Positions 1 to 6,410 of a stretch of 12,155 nt of DNA are shown in pieces. The notes under the pieces were generated by a model. It made no database searches, had not been told where the DNA came from, and was given only the letters and a program-made list of their open reading frames with translations. Source of the stretch: an uncultured Oscillospiraceae bacterium. GTDB taxonomy: Bacteria; Bacillota_A; Clostridia; Oscillospirales; Oscillospiraceae. The stretch covers positions 1-12,155 of the forward strand of contig CAAGIU010000019.1 of the NCBI GenBank assembly GCA_900770015.1, given 5' to 3'. How positions within the stretch are numbered: the stretch's first letter is position 1; each line of letters begins with the position of its first letter. The position numbers were made by a program, and so were the translations under genes.

Positions 1-201
1 GTCAACCGCTCCATTCAGTCGGAGGGCGTTTTTGCCATGATTAAAGAGGATATGAACTTCCGGCGTTTTCTGACCCGAGGGAATTCCAATGTCATGGTGG
101 AATGGTATCTTGTGAGCATGGCCTATAACCTTCTGAAGTTGCACCATAAAGTTCAAACAGGGCGGTTGGGAAAGCACCTGGTTGTCCCGACCGTTGCATA
201 G
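1..201 (+). CDS. IS1182-family transposase, C-terminal 66 residues (5' end outside window)
   Basis: Frame 1 is open from the first base to TAG at 199-201. The peptide starts VNRSIQSEGVFAMIKEDM and continues with FRRFLTRGNSNVMVEWYLVS and AYNLLKLHHK. The pattern R-S-x-Q-x-E-G-x-F-A-x-I-K around the third catalytic acidic residue (Glu8 of the visible part), followed by a helix rich in aromatic and Leu residues, is typical of the end of IS1182/IS5-like DDE transposases. The enzyme would cut and join the element ends. The visible part has no frameshift, so the copy may be intact, but the first two catalytic acids lie outside the window. A hairpin follows the stop codon. Confidence 0.85.
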   Translation, partial: VNRSIQSEGVFAMIKEDMNFRRFLTRGNSNVMVEWYLVSMAYNLLKLHHKVQTGRLGKHLVVPTVA

Positions 202-215
202 CATCTCCAAAAGCA

Positions 216-280
216 AAAACAGCGCACTTTTTTGAGAGGCAGAACCTGCCCCTCAGAGTTAGTGCGCTGTTTTCTGAATT
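216..280 (+). terminator. Hairpin after the transposase gene
   Basis: AAAACAGCGCAC (216-227) pairs perfectly with GTGCGCTGTTTT (262-273). Inside it TGAGAGGCAG (233-242) pairs with CTGCCCCTCA (246-255) with one mismatch. A T-rich run (CTGAATTTTTTAT) follows. This fits a rho-independent terminator for the transposase, 14 nt after its stop codon, or a structured IS end. Confidence 0.6.
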
Positions 281-388
281 TTTTATCAGTTTTTCCACAG
301 CCACCCCCCAAAAAAGAGGGCTGCCTCTCATGATTTTTGCAAATCATTTTGAGACAGCCCCATGACATTGCCAAATTACGATTTACAC

Positions 389-425
389 AAAATCAGCCGC
401 TCCCCCTTCGGAAGTGGCTGATTTT
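389..425. terminator. Two-way hairpin terminator downstream of the LRR gene
   Basis: AAAATCAGCC (389-398) pairs perfectly with GGCTGATTTT (416-425). On the minus strand the hairpin lies 8 nt after the stop codon of the LRR protein gene and is followed by TTTTGTGTAAAT, so it can end that transcript. On the plus strand it is followed by TTTTTGT and could stop read-through from the insertion sequence. Confidence 0.7.
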
Positions 426-432
426 TGTATGT

Positions 433-1989
433 TTACTGCATATATCCGACGCCGAGCATATCCCGCATGGCGTAGTAATTGTCCAGCATCCGCCAGCCGT
501 TGGCCACGGTTCTGTCGCCGGCGTAATTGACCCGGGTGTCGGGCAGCGCCTCGGAAAGGGTGGTGGCCACGCCGTACCCCCGCTTGACGCACCAGAGGTT
601 CTTCAGCCAGGTCATCTGGCACAGCGGCTCCACATCCGCGTATGTATCACCGATGTTCAGATCCTCCAGGGATGTGCACCCCAGCAGCGGCGAATAGTCC
701 CGCACCAGACTTCCGTCCAGCTCCAGGAACAGCAGCTCCTTGCAGCCGGAAATGGGGGAAATGTCCTTGACCTGGGTGTGGGCCAGGATCAGGTATTTCA
801 GATGGGGCATGAACTCCAGAAATTCCACCGTGTGGATGGGCGCATGACCCACGTCCATGCAGACCATTTCCTCGCAGTAGCGCAGGTTGTAGGCGGCTTC
901 ATCGTTGAAATAATAGTCGCCCTGCTGGATGGGCATGAACCAGGTTTCATCGGTGCGCAGTTTGCAGATCTTGCCCAGGCTCACCGTCCAGATCACCTGA
1001 AAGCGCTCCCGCATTTCCTCCCGGTAGGCGGCCATCTCCTCGTTTTCCACCGCGCCGCTGTCCACGATCAGCTTCTCAAGATCGGGGAATTTGGAGGCTG
1101 TCTGTCTGGCATATTCCAGATCCGTCAGCGGGAAATAAGAAAGGTCCAGCTCCCGGATATCATCGCCGAAGGTCTCGCCTTCGATGGTCACATCCCAGCG
1201 GATTGTCACCTCCGGGTATTTCTCCCGAAGCGCCACCAGCTCGCTGCCCTCGGCATCGGGATCGTGGATCATGACCTCCTTCAGCTTCGGCATGATGGTC
1301 AGGGCATAGGCTGTCTCCTCGACGGTGGCAGCGGTCATCTCCAGACTTTCGGCATCCACATCCACCTCGGCTCCGGCAATGCTGGTCAGATATTTGACCT
1401 CCCACTCAGAGTGCTCCTGGGCCAAGGTCACAACGGCGGCATAGTCGGGGCACTGCATGGCGTCCACGGTCTCGAGATTCGGCAGGTAGCCCAGCTTGTC
1501 GATGTCATCCTCCGTAAGACGCTCCAGGGTGATGACGGTCTCTTCTGCGGAGAAGGACTTACCCCCCACCTCCACGGAATACTCCACGGCAACCTCCGGG
1601 AAGCTCCGGTACAGCGTCAGCAGTTCCTCATAATCCTTGCAGTCGTCTGCGTGGATGGTCTTCAGCTCCGTGAAGTAGGAGATCAGCTCCACATCCTCGC
1701 TGCGCAGACTGCGTACTGTCAGCTCCCGGGTATCGCTGGGGACATAGCCGCCCTGGAAGGGGACGCTCCAGACGATCCGGCTGTCCGGAAGCTCTTCGGC
1801 AAGGCGGTCAAATTCCTCCGCGGTCATGGCCCGGTTCTTCAGGTCCAGCACCTGCTGATCTCTGGGATAGAGCTGCCAATCCAGCACCACGAAATATTTC
1901 TGAGTAAAATAGGCGGCAATCAATGTGACAGCCAGGGCGATGATCAATATCGCCGCCACCACCGTCGCAATCAGACCTTTTCTCTTCAT
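433..1989 (-). CDS. Membrane-anchored leucine-rich-repeat protein of unknown function
   Basis: The 518-residue product has a short basic N-terminus (MKRKG) and one hydrophobic segment (about residues 5-28) with no clear cleavage site, so it is probably anchored with the bulk outside the cell. Residues about 88-346 hold four divergent repeats of 62-69 residues. Each has an acidic helix with a Leu-Pro or Phe-Pro ending (YLPNLETV, IMPKLKEV, KFPDLEKL), then a 'Y/FPEV.I.W.V.I.G' strand; an extra half repeat lies at 47-87. Residues 395-460 are three 22-residue leucine-rich repeats of internalin type (MPHLKYLILAHTQVKDISP and two more). No catalytic motif is visible; a binding or scaffold role is inference. 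An in-frame ATG at 2034 lies inside the promoter, so ATG 1989, with AAAGGA 11-13 nt upstream, is the start. The gene has its own promoter and terminator. Confidence 0.85.
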   Translation of the reverse strand: MKRKGLIATVVAAILIIALAVTLIAAYFTQKYFVVLDWQLYPRDQQVLDLKNRAMTAEEFDRLAEELPDSRIVWSVPFQGGYVPSDTRELTVRSLRSEDVELISYFTELKTIHADDCKDYEELLTLYRSFPEVAVEYSVEVGGKSFSAEETVITLERLTEDDIDKLGYLPNLETVDAMQCPDYAAVVTLAQEHSEWEVKYLTSIAGAEVDVDAESLEMTAATVEETAYALTIMPKLKEVMIHDPDAEGSELVALREKYPEVTIRWDVTIEGETFGDDIRELDLSYFPLTDLEYARQTASKFPDLEKLIVDSGAVENEEMAAYREEMRERFQVIWTVSLGKICKLRTDETWFMPIQQGDYYFNDEAAYNLRYCEEMVCMDVGHAPIHTVEFLEFMPHLKYLILAHTQVKDISPISGCKELLFLELDGSLVRDYSPLLGCTSLEDLNIGDTYADVEPLCQMTWLKNLWCVKRGYGVATTLSEALPDTRVNYAGDRTVANGWRMLDNYYAMRDMLGVGYMQ

Positions 1990-2025
1990 GGCTTGAGGTT
2001 TCCTTTCATTAAATCCATAAAGAGT

Positions 2026-2054
2026 ATTATGCACATTTTCACAGAAAATGTCAA
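2026..2054 (-). promoter_or_regulatory. Sigma-A promoter of the LRR protein gene, with a palindrome in its spacer
   Basis: Read on the minus strand, -35 TTGACA (2054-2049, 6/6) is followed by a 17-nt spacer and -10 CATAAT (2031-2026, 5/6). Transcription would start near 2019, about 30 nt before ATG 1989. The spacer holds a perfect inverted repeat, ACATTTTC-TGT-GAAAATGT (2051-2033), which overlaps the inner half of the -35 box and is well placed to be an operator. Confidence 0.82.
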
Positions 2055-2071
2055 GTCTGGCAGCGGGGTTC

Positions 2072-2758
2072 TCATACGGTATCCGGGAAGCTGCTGTAGC
2101 TTTTTCCGGGCTTCGGGATGACGCCCCGCAGGGCGGCCAGCTCCGAAACCGTGACGAACCGGTAGCCCTGCTCCGTCAGATGATCGATGATCCGCAGGGC
2201 GGCGGTGACGGAGCTGTCGGACATATCGTGCAGCAGGATCACATCCCCATCCGCCACATGCTCCATCACGGCCTTTTCCACGGCAGAGGTATCCTGACAC
2301 GCCCAGTCCCGGGGGTCCACCGACCACTGGAGGATGGACAGCTTTCTGGCCTCCGCCACCTGCCGGACGGCATCGCTGCAGCAGCCCCCCGGCGGACGGA
2401 AGAACCGGATGCGGCAGTTCTGGGGCAGCAGCGCCTCGGTGTCCATCAGCTCCTGGGCGATCTCCCGGCGGCTGAGCTGCTGCATGTTCTTATGGCTGTA
2501 GCCGTGGAGGCCGATCTCGTGGCCCTCATCCGCAATCCGCTGAGTCTCCTGGGGGTACTCCCGGATGCGGTAGCCGCAGAGCAGGAAGGTGGCCTTCGCG
2601 CTGCGCTCCTTCAGACCGTCCAGCAGCTGCCGGGTATACCGCCCGGAGGGGCCGTCGTCAAAGGTCAGAGCCACATATTTTTCGTCATTCGCTCCCTGCA
2701 CCGGTGCCGCCAGAAAGCACAGGCACAACAGCAGGCTGAAAATGCGCCGCAAGGACAC
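2072..2758 (-). CDS. Secreted NodB-type polysaccharide deacetylase (CE4)
   Basis: The protein removes acetyl groups from N-acetylated sugars of a surface glycan such as peptidoglycan; the exact substrate cannot be read from sequence. All CE4 motifs are present (numbered from GTG 2761, 229 residues): TFDDGP (33-38, catalytic base and metal Asp), H86-GYS-H90 (metal ligands), FRPPGG (121-126), D149-PRD-W153, and LLHD (176-179). Residues 1-23 look like a signal peptide, with a basic start, a Leu-rich core and AAPVQGA. Only one domain is present, near the minimal size. The start is uncertain: GGAGAGG abuts GTG 2761, sits about 5 nt from GTG 2758 and 11 nt from TTG 2752; GTG 2758 is chosen on spacing. 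It ends 18 nt before the -35 box of the LRR gene, which has its own promoter. It is divergent from rlmA. Confidence 0.9.
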   Translation of the reverse strand: MSLRRIFSLLLCLCFLAAPVQGANDEKYVALTFDDGPSGRYTRQLLDGLKERSAKATFLLCGYRIREYPQETQRIADEGHEIGLHGYSHKNMQQLSRREIAQELMDTEALLPQNCRIRFFRPPGGCCSDAVRQVAEARKLSILQWSVDPRDWACQDTSAVEKAVMEHVADGDVILLHDMSDSSVTAALRIIDHLTEQGYRFVTVSELAALRGVIPKPGKSYSSFPDTV

Positions 2759-2777
2759 CACTTCCTCTCCATTGGAA

Positions 2778-2806
2778 TTGACCTTTTCCCGAAAATAAGG
2801 TATGCT
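2778..2806 (+). promoter_or_regulatory. Promoter of rlmA
   Basis: TTGACC (2778-2783, 5/6) is followed by a 17-nt spacer and TATGCT (2801-2806, 4/6). Transcription would start near 2813, leaving a leader of about 24 nt. This excludes the in-frame ATG at 2813 as start. The spacer contains the palindrome TTTTC-CC-GAAAA (2784-2795), similar in motif and placement to that in the LRR gene promoter. I found no convincing promoter on the opposite strand for the deacetylase. Confidence 0.7.
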
Positions 2807-2836
2807 ATGAATATGATACAGAAACGAGGCTTCACC

Positions 2837-3637
2837 ATGAATTATCTATGTCCCATCTGCAGCGCGGAGCTTTCCCGCCGGGAGCAATCCCTGGTCTGCC
2901 CCAGCCGGCACAGCTTTGACATTGCACGGCAGGGTTATGTGAACCTGCTGGCGGTGCAGCAGAAGCACTCCCTGACCCCCGGAGACACCCGGGAGCAGGT
3001 GCTCTCCCGCCGGGCCTTTCTGGAGGCGGGCTTCTATCAGCCCATCTCCGACGCGCTGAACCAGGCCGCCCTGGATCACGGCGCCGCAGGAGAGATTCTG
3101 GACGTCGGCTGCGGCGAAGGCTACTACTCTGCCCGGCTGGCAAAAGCCCTGGGCGCGCCGCTCACCGGACTGGACATCTCCAAGGAGGCCGTCCGCTACG
3201 CCGCGGCAAAATACAAGGATGCCAGCTGGATCTGCGCCACCGCCTCCCACATTCCCGTGGCGGCTGGTAGCGTGGGAACCCTGACCAGCCTCTTTGCCCT
3301 GACGCTGCCGGAGGAATTCCGCCGGGTGCTGCGCGGCGATGGGGTGTTTTTGCAGGTGCTGGCAGCGGAGGATCATCTGCTGGGGCTCAAATCCATCGTC
3401 TATGACGAGCTGAAGCACAAGCAGAAGAATTCCGTCCCGGAGCTGCCCGGCTTCCGGCTGGCAGAATCCCGGCCCATCCGGTTCACTTTCACCGTGGAAG
3501 GGCAGCAGATCCGCAGTCTCTTCGCCATGACGCCCCACCTGTTCCGCATCGGAAAACAGGGCGCCCAGCGTCTGGCCGAAACAAATACCCTCACCGACAC
3601 CGCCAGCTGCATTCTCAACATCTATCGTCCCGACTGA
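2837..3637 (+). CDS. rlmA: 23S rRNA (guanine-N1)-methyltransferase RlmA-like
   Basis: The 266-residue product matches the usual size of the RlmA family, which methylates N1 of a guanine in hairpin 35 of 23S rRNA (G745 in Gram-negative RlmA-I, G748 in Gram-positive RlmA-II/TlrB) using S-adenosylmethionine. The N-terminal zinc finger is clear: C5-PI-C8 and C21-PSR-H25, followed by FDIARQGYVNLL, a family signature. The SAM-binding motif is LDVGCGEGYYS (88-98) and the next acidic loop is GLDIS (111-115). The stretch FRRVLRGDGVF (161-171) matches the conserved 'RVL+PGG' strand. The start ATG has GAGG 7 nt upstream. G748 rather than G745 is inferred from the likely Gram-positive host. A TlrB-like effect on macrolide tolerance would be speculation. 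A terminator follows. Confidence 0.9.
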   Translation: MNYLCPICSAELSRREQSLVCPSRHSFDIARQGYVNLLAVQQKHSLTPGDTREQVLSRRAFLEAGFYQPISDALNQAALDHGAAGEILDVGCGEGYYSARLAKALGAPLTGLDISKEAVRYAAAKYKDASWICATASHIPVAAGSVGTLTSLFALTLPEEFRRVLRGDGVFLQVLAAEDHLLGLKSIVYDELKHKQKNSVPELPGFRLAESRPIRFTFTVEGQQIRSLFAMTPHLFRIGKQGAQRLAETNTLTDTASCILNIYRPD

Positions 3638-3673
3638 CAACCATAGCATTCCCCGCAATTTGTCGAATATGCA

Positions 3674-3710
3674 AAAAAACTGCCGTTTCTTTTGGAAACA
3701 GCAGTTTTTT
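3674..3710. terminator. Two-way rho-independent terminator after rlmA
   Basis: AAAAAACTGC (3674-3683) pairs with GCAGTTTTTT (3701-3710), and TTTC (3686-3689) with GAAA (3695-3698) inside it. The arms give a T run on both strands, so the hairpin can end rlmA from the left and the MoxR operon from the right after it crosses the repeat. Confidence 0.82.
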
Positions 3711-3790
3711 GTTGGATATTTTGCCCAGCCACTGTGGGGGGAATCGTATTCTTCCCCAGTAGGTTGTGAATGCAAAAACCTGCAATTTGC

Positions 3791-3967
3791 ACTGGCGCTT
3801 ACAGCGCCCTTGGCTCTCCCTATGGGAGAGCTGTCAGCCGGACAGGCTGACTGAGAGGGTGCTCTGTTTGAGGTTTGGAATTGCGTAATTGTGACGTGGG
3901 CCCCTCTCAGCCTGCCCCAAAGGGGCAGCCAGCTCTCCCAAAGGGAGAGCCAAGGTCGCTTCGCTCC
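3791..3967. repeat. MITE-like palindromic intergenic repeat, copy 1
   Basis: The element is a long imperfect inverted repeat with hairpins in each arm. Left arm: GGCGCT-TAC-AGCGCC (3794-3808), GCTCTCCC-TAT-GGGAGAGC (3813-3831), GTCAGCC-N5-GGCTGAC (3833-3851). A 40-nt core (3861-3900) follows. Right arm: CTGCCCC-AAA-GGGGCAG (3912-3928), GCTCTCCC-AAA-GGGAGAGC (3932-3950), then a weak terminal hairpin. Each arm contains CCTTGGCTCTCCC or its complement. The left 70 nt match 12025-12094 at 68 positions. No transposase is encoded, as expected for a non-autonomous element or an extragenic palindrome family. Confidence 0.82.
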
Positions 3968-4106
3968 GTACCATGTCCAACAAAATTCCATTCATCGGAA
4001 CACGCAGACAACCTACGTGGCGGGGCATGATATCCTCCCCTACAACAAGCTGGTTTTTGGCTTGCGCATAATCTAACCGGCAGGCCATTGCAGGGGCGCA
4101 TTCGCG

Positions 4107-4391
4107 TCAGAGCTTGTAGAACCCCGCCTCCATGAGCCGGGTCAGGGCTTCGTTGGCTTCCTCATCGGTGAAAAGGCCGGTGAAGCGCTTGTCCACCGCC
4201 AGCGCCTCCAGGCTCCATTCCAGATGCCCCAGGTCCGCCAGTGCGGAAAAGCCGTCGCTGGTGCGGCTGCCGGAGAGCAGCCGGTGGGCCGTCTTCATGG
4301 CATCCTCCTGTGCCACCGGGCGCATTCTCACGCCGATGCCCGCCGCGTTTTTCCGGCAGGACTCCCACGCCGCGATGAATTTCTGTTCCAT
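4107..4391 (-). CDS. Small protein of unknown function, last gene of the MoxR operon
   Basis: I do not recognise this 94-residue protein. It appears soluble and helical, has no signal peptide or membrane segment, and has a single cysteine. Its C-terminal half reads as an acidic helix pair (LFTDEEANEALTRLMEAGFY). ATG 4391 is preferred to ATG 4397: the AAAGGA site (4403-4398) lies directly against the upstream ATG but 7-8 nt from the second one. The site overlaps the stop codon of the transglutaminase gene, so the two genes are probably translationally coupled. Context suggests an accessory to the MoxR/DUF58/transglutaminase unit, but an unrelated passenger is possible. No hairpin with a T run follows directly; the next is at 3674-3710. 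Confidence 0.72.
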   Translation of the reverse strand: MEQKFIAAWESCRKNAAGIGVRMRPVAQEDAMKTAHRLLSGSRTSDGFSALADLGHLEWSLEALAVDKRFTGLFTDEEANEALTRLMEAGFYKL

Positions 4392-4403
4392 AACCATTTC
4401 CTT

Positions 4404-6410
4404 TCAAATCACCGCGTCCCAGTAGCGGTACTTCAGCCGCTTCCAGAGCTTTTCCCCCCGGAGCTTTCTCCTGCACTGGGCCGCGTAGCCGGTGAACCGG
4501 TTCAATTCCTCTTTTTCCAGCAGATGCTGGCTGAACATGGCTTTTTCGATCAGAGCCGTCAGCTCCTCCGGCATCTTTCTCCCCACAAGCCGGGTCAGCA
4601 CGGTGATCTCCTTCCATTTTTCCATGGCGCGGCGGTTGGCGTCTCCCCGGCTCTGCCGCTTTGCGCGCAGGGTAATCCGAAGGGCCCGCTGCAGCTCCAC
4701 CGCCGCCACGGCAAGCGCCGCGATGGCAATGCCCAGAAACATCCCCATGGGCAGCTGCCGCTTTTCCGGCCCCGGCTGCGTCGGTTCCGGCTCCGTGCTG
4801 CGAATGGGAACCGCCGCCTCCACATGGGTATCCGCTTGGACCTCCTGCTGAACGGTCTGGGTCTCCTCCTGCCCCTGCTCCGTGGGGAGCACCTCCGCGC
4901 TGCCCGGGGTCGATTCCAGAATGGACCAGCTCCAGGTGGCGTAATTGTAGTATTCCACCCAGGCGTGGGCGTCGTTGGAGGTGACCCGGGAGGTCACGCC
5001 GGGGGTGGTATCCACCTTGTACCCCGTGACATACCGTGCCGGAATTCCCGCACTGCGCAGAAGCACCGCCGCCGCTGTGGCAAAGTGGACGCAGTAGCCC
5101 CGGTCGGCTTCCGTCAGGAACCAGAGAGCAAAGTCCTCCTGCCCATCATCCATGGAAGATGGTCTGCGGTCATAGACGGCGCTGCCGCGGACATAATCCG
5201 CAATGGCACGCGCCATGGCTTCCGCATCGCCCGAATCCGCCGAAATCGTTTGGAGAATTGCTTCGGCTCCCTCCCGGGTATTCTCCGGCAGTGCCAGCCA
5301 TTCTCCGCCGGGACGGGCGCCCAGCGCAGAGCTCAGGCTGTCCACCCGGTAGACGGTATCCTTTCCGGCACCCGACACCGCGCCCCCCTCCAGAAGGATC
5401 TCCCCCTCGGGATAAGCCGGCAGCAGCATGCCGCTCTGGGCGCTCAGCTCCCTGACCACCACGGAGCCCAGGGATGCGCCGGTGCCCACCAGCGTCTCCT
5501 GCCTGTCCGCGGTGGAGAGCCAGGAGGTGCCGGTGTAGATGTCGTAGTCCTTCACCCGCAGGTACACCGTCGCGCCGTTTTCCGCCGCCACCTCCGCCAC
5601 CGGCAGTCCCAGCTGGGGCTGGGCGGCCAGGGAGGCCAGGTCCACCTGATCCCGCTGCCGGGTAAAGGAGGGCATGGTCAGCCTGCCGGATTGCAGCTGC
5701 TCCGGCATCTCCTCCAGACAGGCAATGAGCTTTGTCCGAAGGGGTTCGGTTTTGTTCTCATAGGTATCCCGGGGCACCAGATAGAACAGCAGCCCCAGGG
5801 CCAGTGCCGTGGGGATCAGCGCCGTCAGCGCCAGCTTCGTCCCCTGACCGCCGCTCTCGGCACGGACGCTGCCCGTGATCAGCAGCAGCGCCAGGCACAG
5901 CAGCAGCACATACAGCCAGCGCCCATCCGGCACGGTATCCGTCACCACAAGACACGCCGCCAGCGGAATCACCAGGGAGGCCACCGCCAGGGATGTGCCC
6001 TTTCTGCGGCAGACGGCCAGGCAGACGCACTCGATCACCCCAATGCCCAGCAGCAAAAACGCCATATCCGGCGGGCAGGTTTTGTTTTTCAGGATATCCG
6101 GGATGCCCCAGCTGTAGCCGCTGTCATAGACTCTGGCAATGGTTCCCAACAGGGAAAGAAACGGCTCCTGCACCAGCTCCCACCGCCACAGAAGCCACAG
6201 CGCCAGCCCATCCGCCGCCAGCAGGAGCCATCCGCCCCGGCGCAGGGAGAGAATCAGAATGCACGCCAGGCTCACCGCCGCGAAGATCACCCCGATCTCC
6301 CAAAGCGCCGTCACCTCCATGCGGAAGGCCGAGCTCAGGCAGCCCACGGCGCTCCAGGCCGCCACCTGGGAGAGAACAAAGGCTTCGATCCAGGTCAGCT
6401 TACGGTTCAT
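4404..6410 (-). CDS. TgpA-like membrane transglutaminase-family protein
   Basis: The 668-residue protein has an N-terminal membrane domain (TgpA_N/DUF3488-like), with hydrophobic segments roughly at 11-29, 33-55, 59-76, 114-134, 139-156, 163-180 and 192-212. A large extracellular part follows, then one membrane segment (about 553-572) and a basic cytoplasmic tail (573-668) like the C-terminal domains of this family. The transglutaminase/protease-like core is at about 395-505: Cys440 in DRGYCVHFATAAAVLLRSAG and His482 in SNDAHAWVEYY. The usual third residue, Asp before x-T-P-G, is replaced by Glu499 in ILESTPG. A Pro/Glu/Gln-rich linker (about 503-550) joins core and last helix. Members of the fold are peptidases or protein cross-linkers; the substrate is unknown. 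ATG 6410 is chosen because GGAGGTGA (6423-6416) lies 5 nt upstream; it overlaps the DUF58 gene by 11 nt. Confidence 0.9.
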   Translation of the reverse strand: MNRKLTWIEAFVLSQVAAWSAVGCLSSAFRMEVTALWEIGVIFAAVSLACILILSLRRGGWLLLAADGLALWLLWRWELVQEPFLSLLGTIARVYDSGYSWGIPDILKNKTCPPDMAFLLLGIGVIECVCLAVCRRKGTSLAVASLVIPLAACLVVTDTVPDGRWLYVLLLCLALLLITGSVRAESGGQGTKLALTALIPTALALGLLFYLVPRDTYENKTEPLRTKLIACLEEMPEQLQSGRLTMPSFTRQRDQVDLASLAAQPQLGLPVAEVAAENGATVYLRVKDYDIYTGTSWLSTADRQETLVGTGASLGSVVVRELSAQSGMLLPAYPEGEILLEGGAVSGAGKDTVYRVDSLSSALGARPGGEWLALPENTREGAEAILQTISADSGDAEAMARAIADYVRGSAVYDRRPSSMDDGQEDFALWFLTEADRGYCVHFATAAAVLLRSAGIPARYVTGYKVDTTPGVTSRVTSNDAHAWVEYYNYATWSWSILESTPGSAEVLPTEQGQEETQTVQQEVQADTHVEAAVPIRSTEPEPTQPGPEKRQLPMGMFLGIAIAALAVAAVELQRALRITLRAKRQSRGDANRRAMEKWKEITVLTRLVGRKMPEELTALIEKAMFSQHLLEKEELNRFTGYAAQCRRKLRGEKLWKRLKYRYWDAVI

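Larger units (their letters stand above)
1..361 (+). mobile_element. Right end of an IS1182-like insertion sequence (partial)
   Basis: The segment contains the 3' end of a DDE transposase gene, about 160 nt of non-coding end sequence, and a terminal sequence that read inward on the minus strand begins GGGGCTGTCTCAAAATGATT (341-361). That terminus resembles ends I recall for IS1182-type elements in Clostridia. The last 44 nt are also an imperfect hairpin: GGGCTG (318-323) pairs with CAGCCC (355-360), TCTC (326-329) with GAGA (351-354), and ATGATTT (330-336) with AAATCAT (341-347). The left end lies outside the window, so neither the full inverted repeat pair nor a target duplication can be seen. 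Placing the right boundary at 361 is inference from the terminal motif. Confidence 0.72.
3638..4106. other. Convergent intergenic region without genes
   Basis: This 469-nt stretch lies between the 3' ends of rlmA and the small gene at 4107. It holds the two-way terminator (3674-3710) and a MITE-like repeat (3791-3967). The remaining part, 3968-4106, has only a weak hairpin, CAAGC/GCTTG (4047-4051 and 4061-4065), and no ORF with a ribosome binding site. The short ORFs crossing it merely translate the repeat arms. Confidence 0.7.

Noticed and set aside
337..2121. Long plus-strand ORF of 594 codons opposite the LRR gene
   Set aside because: It is antisense to a gene with a consensus promoter, membrane segment and repeats; its product is rich in His, Gln and Gly with no domain, as expected from the opposite strand of GC-rich coding DNA, and it runs through the terminator at 389-425.
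2048..2836. N-terminal extension of rlmA by 263 codons
   Set aside because: The extension is antisense to the deacetylase and lies upstream of the rlmA promoter; the zinc finger starts right after ATG 2837.
3794..3950. Possible CRISPR array, because short repeats with spacers occur
   Set aside because: The units are inverted within one element and not tandem direct repeats of constant length; no cas gene is present.
2846..3991. Minus-strand ORF of 381 codons opposite rlmA
   Set aside because: It crosses the terminator and the palindromic repeat and is antisense to rlmA, which has a promoter, ribosome binding site and zinc-finger and SAM motifs.
3660..4101. Several short ORFs on both strands containing peptides such as LALPLGELAAPLGQAERG
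   Set aside because: They are translations of the palindromic repeat arms, lack ribosome binding sites and overlap each other; such peptides are common false hypothetical proteins.
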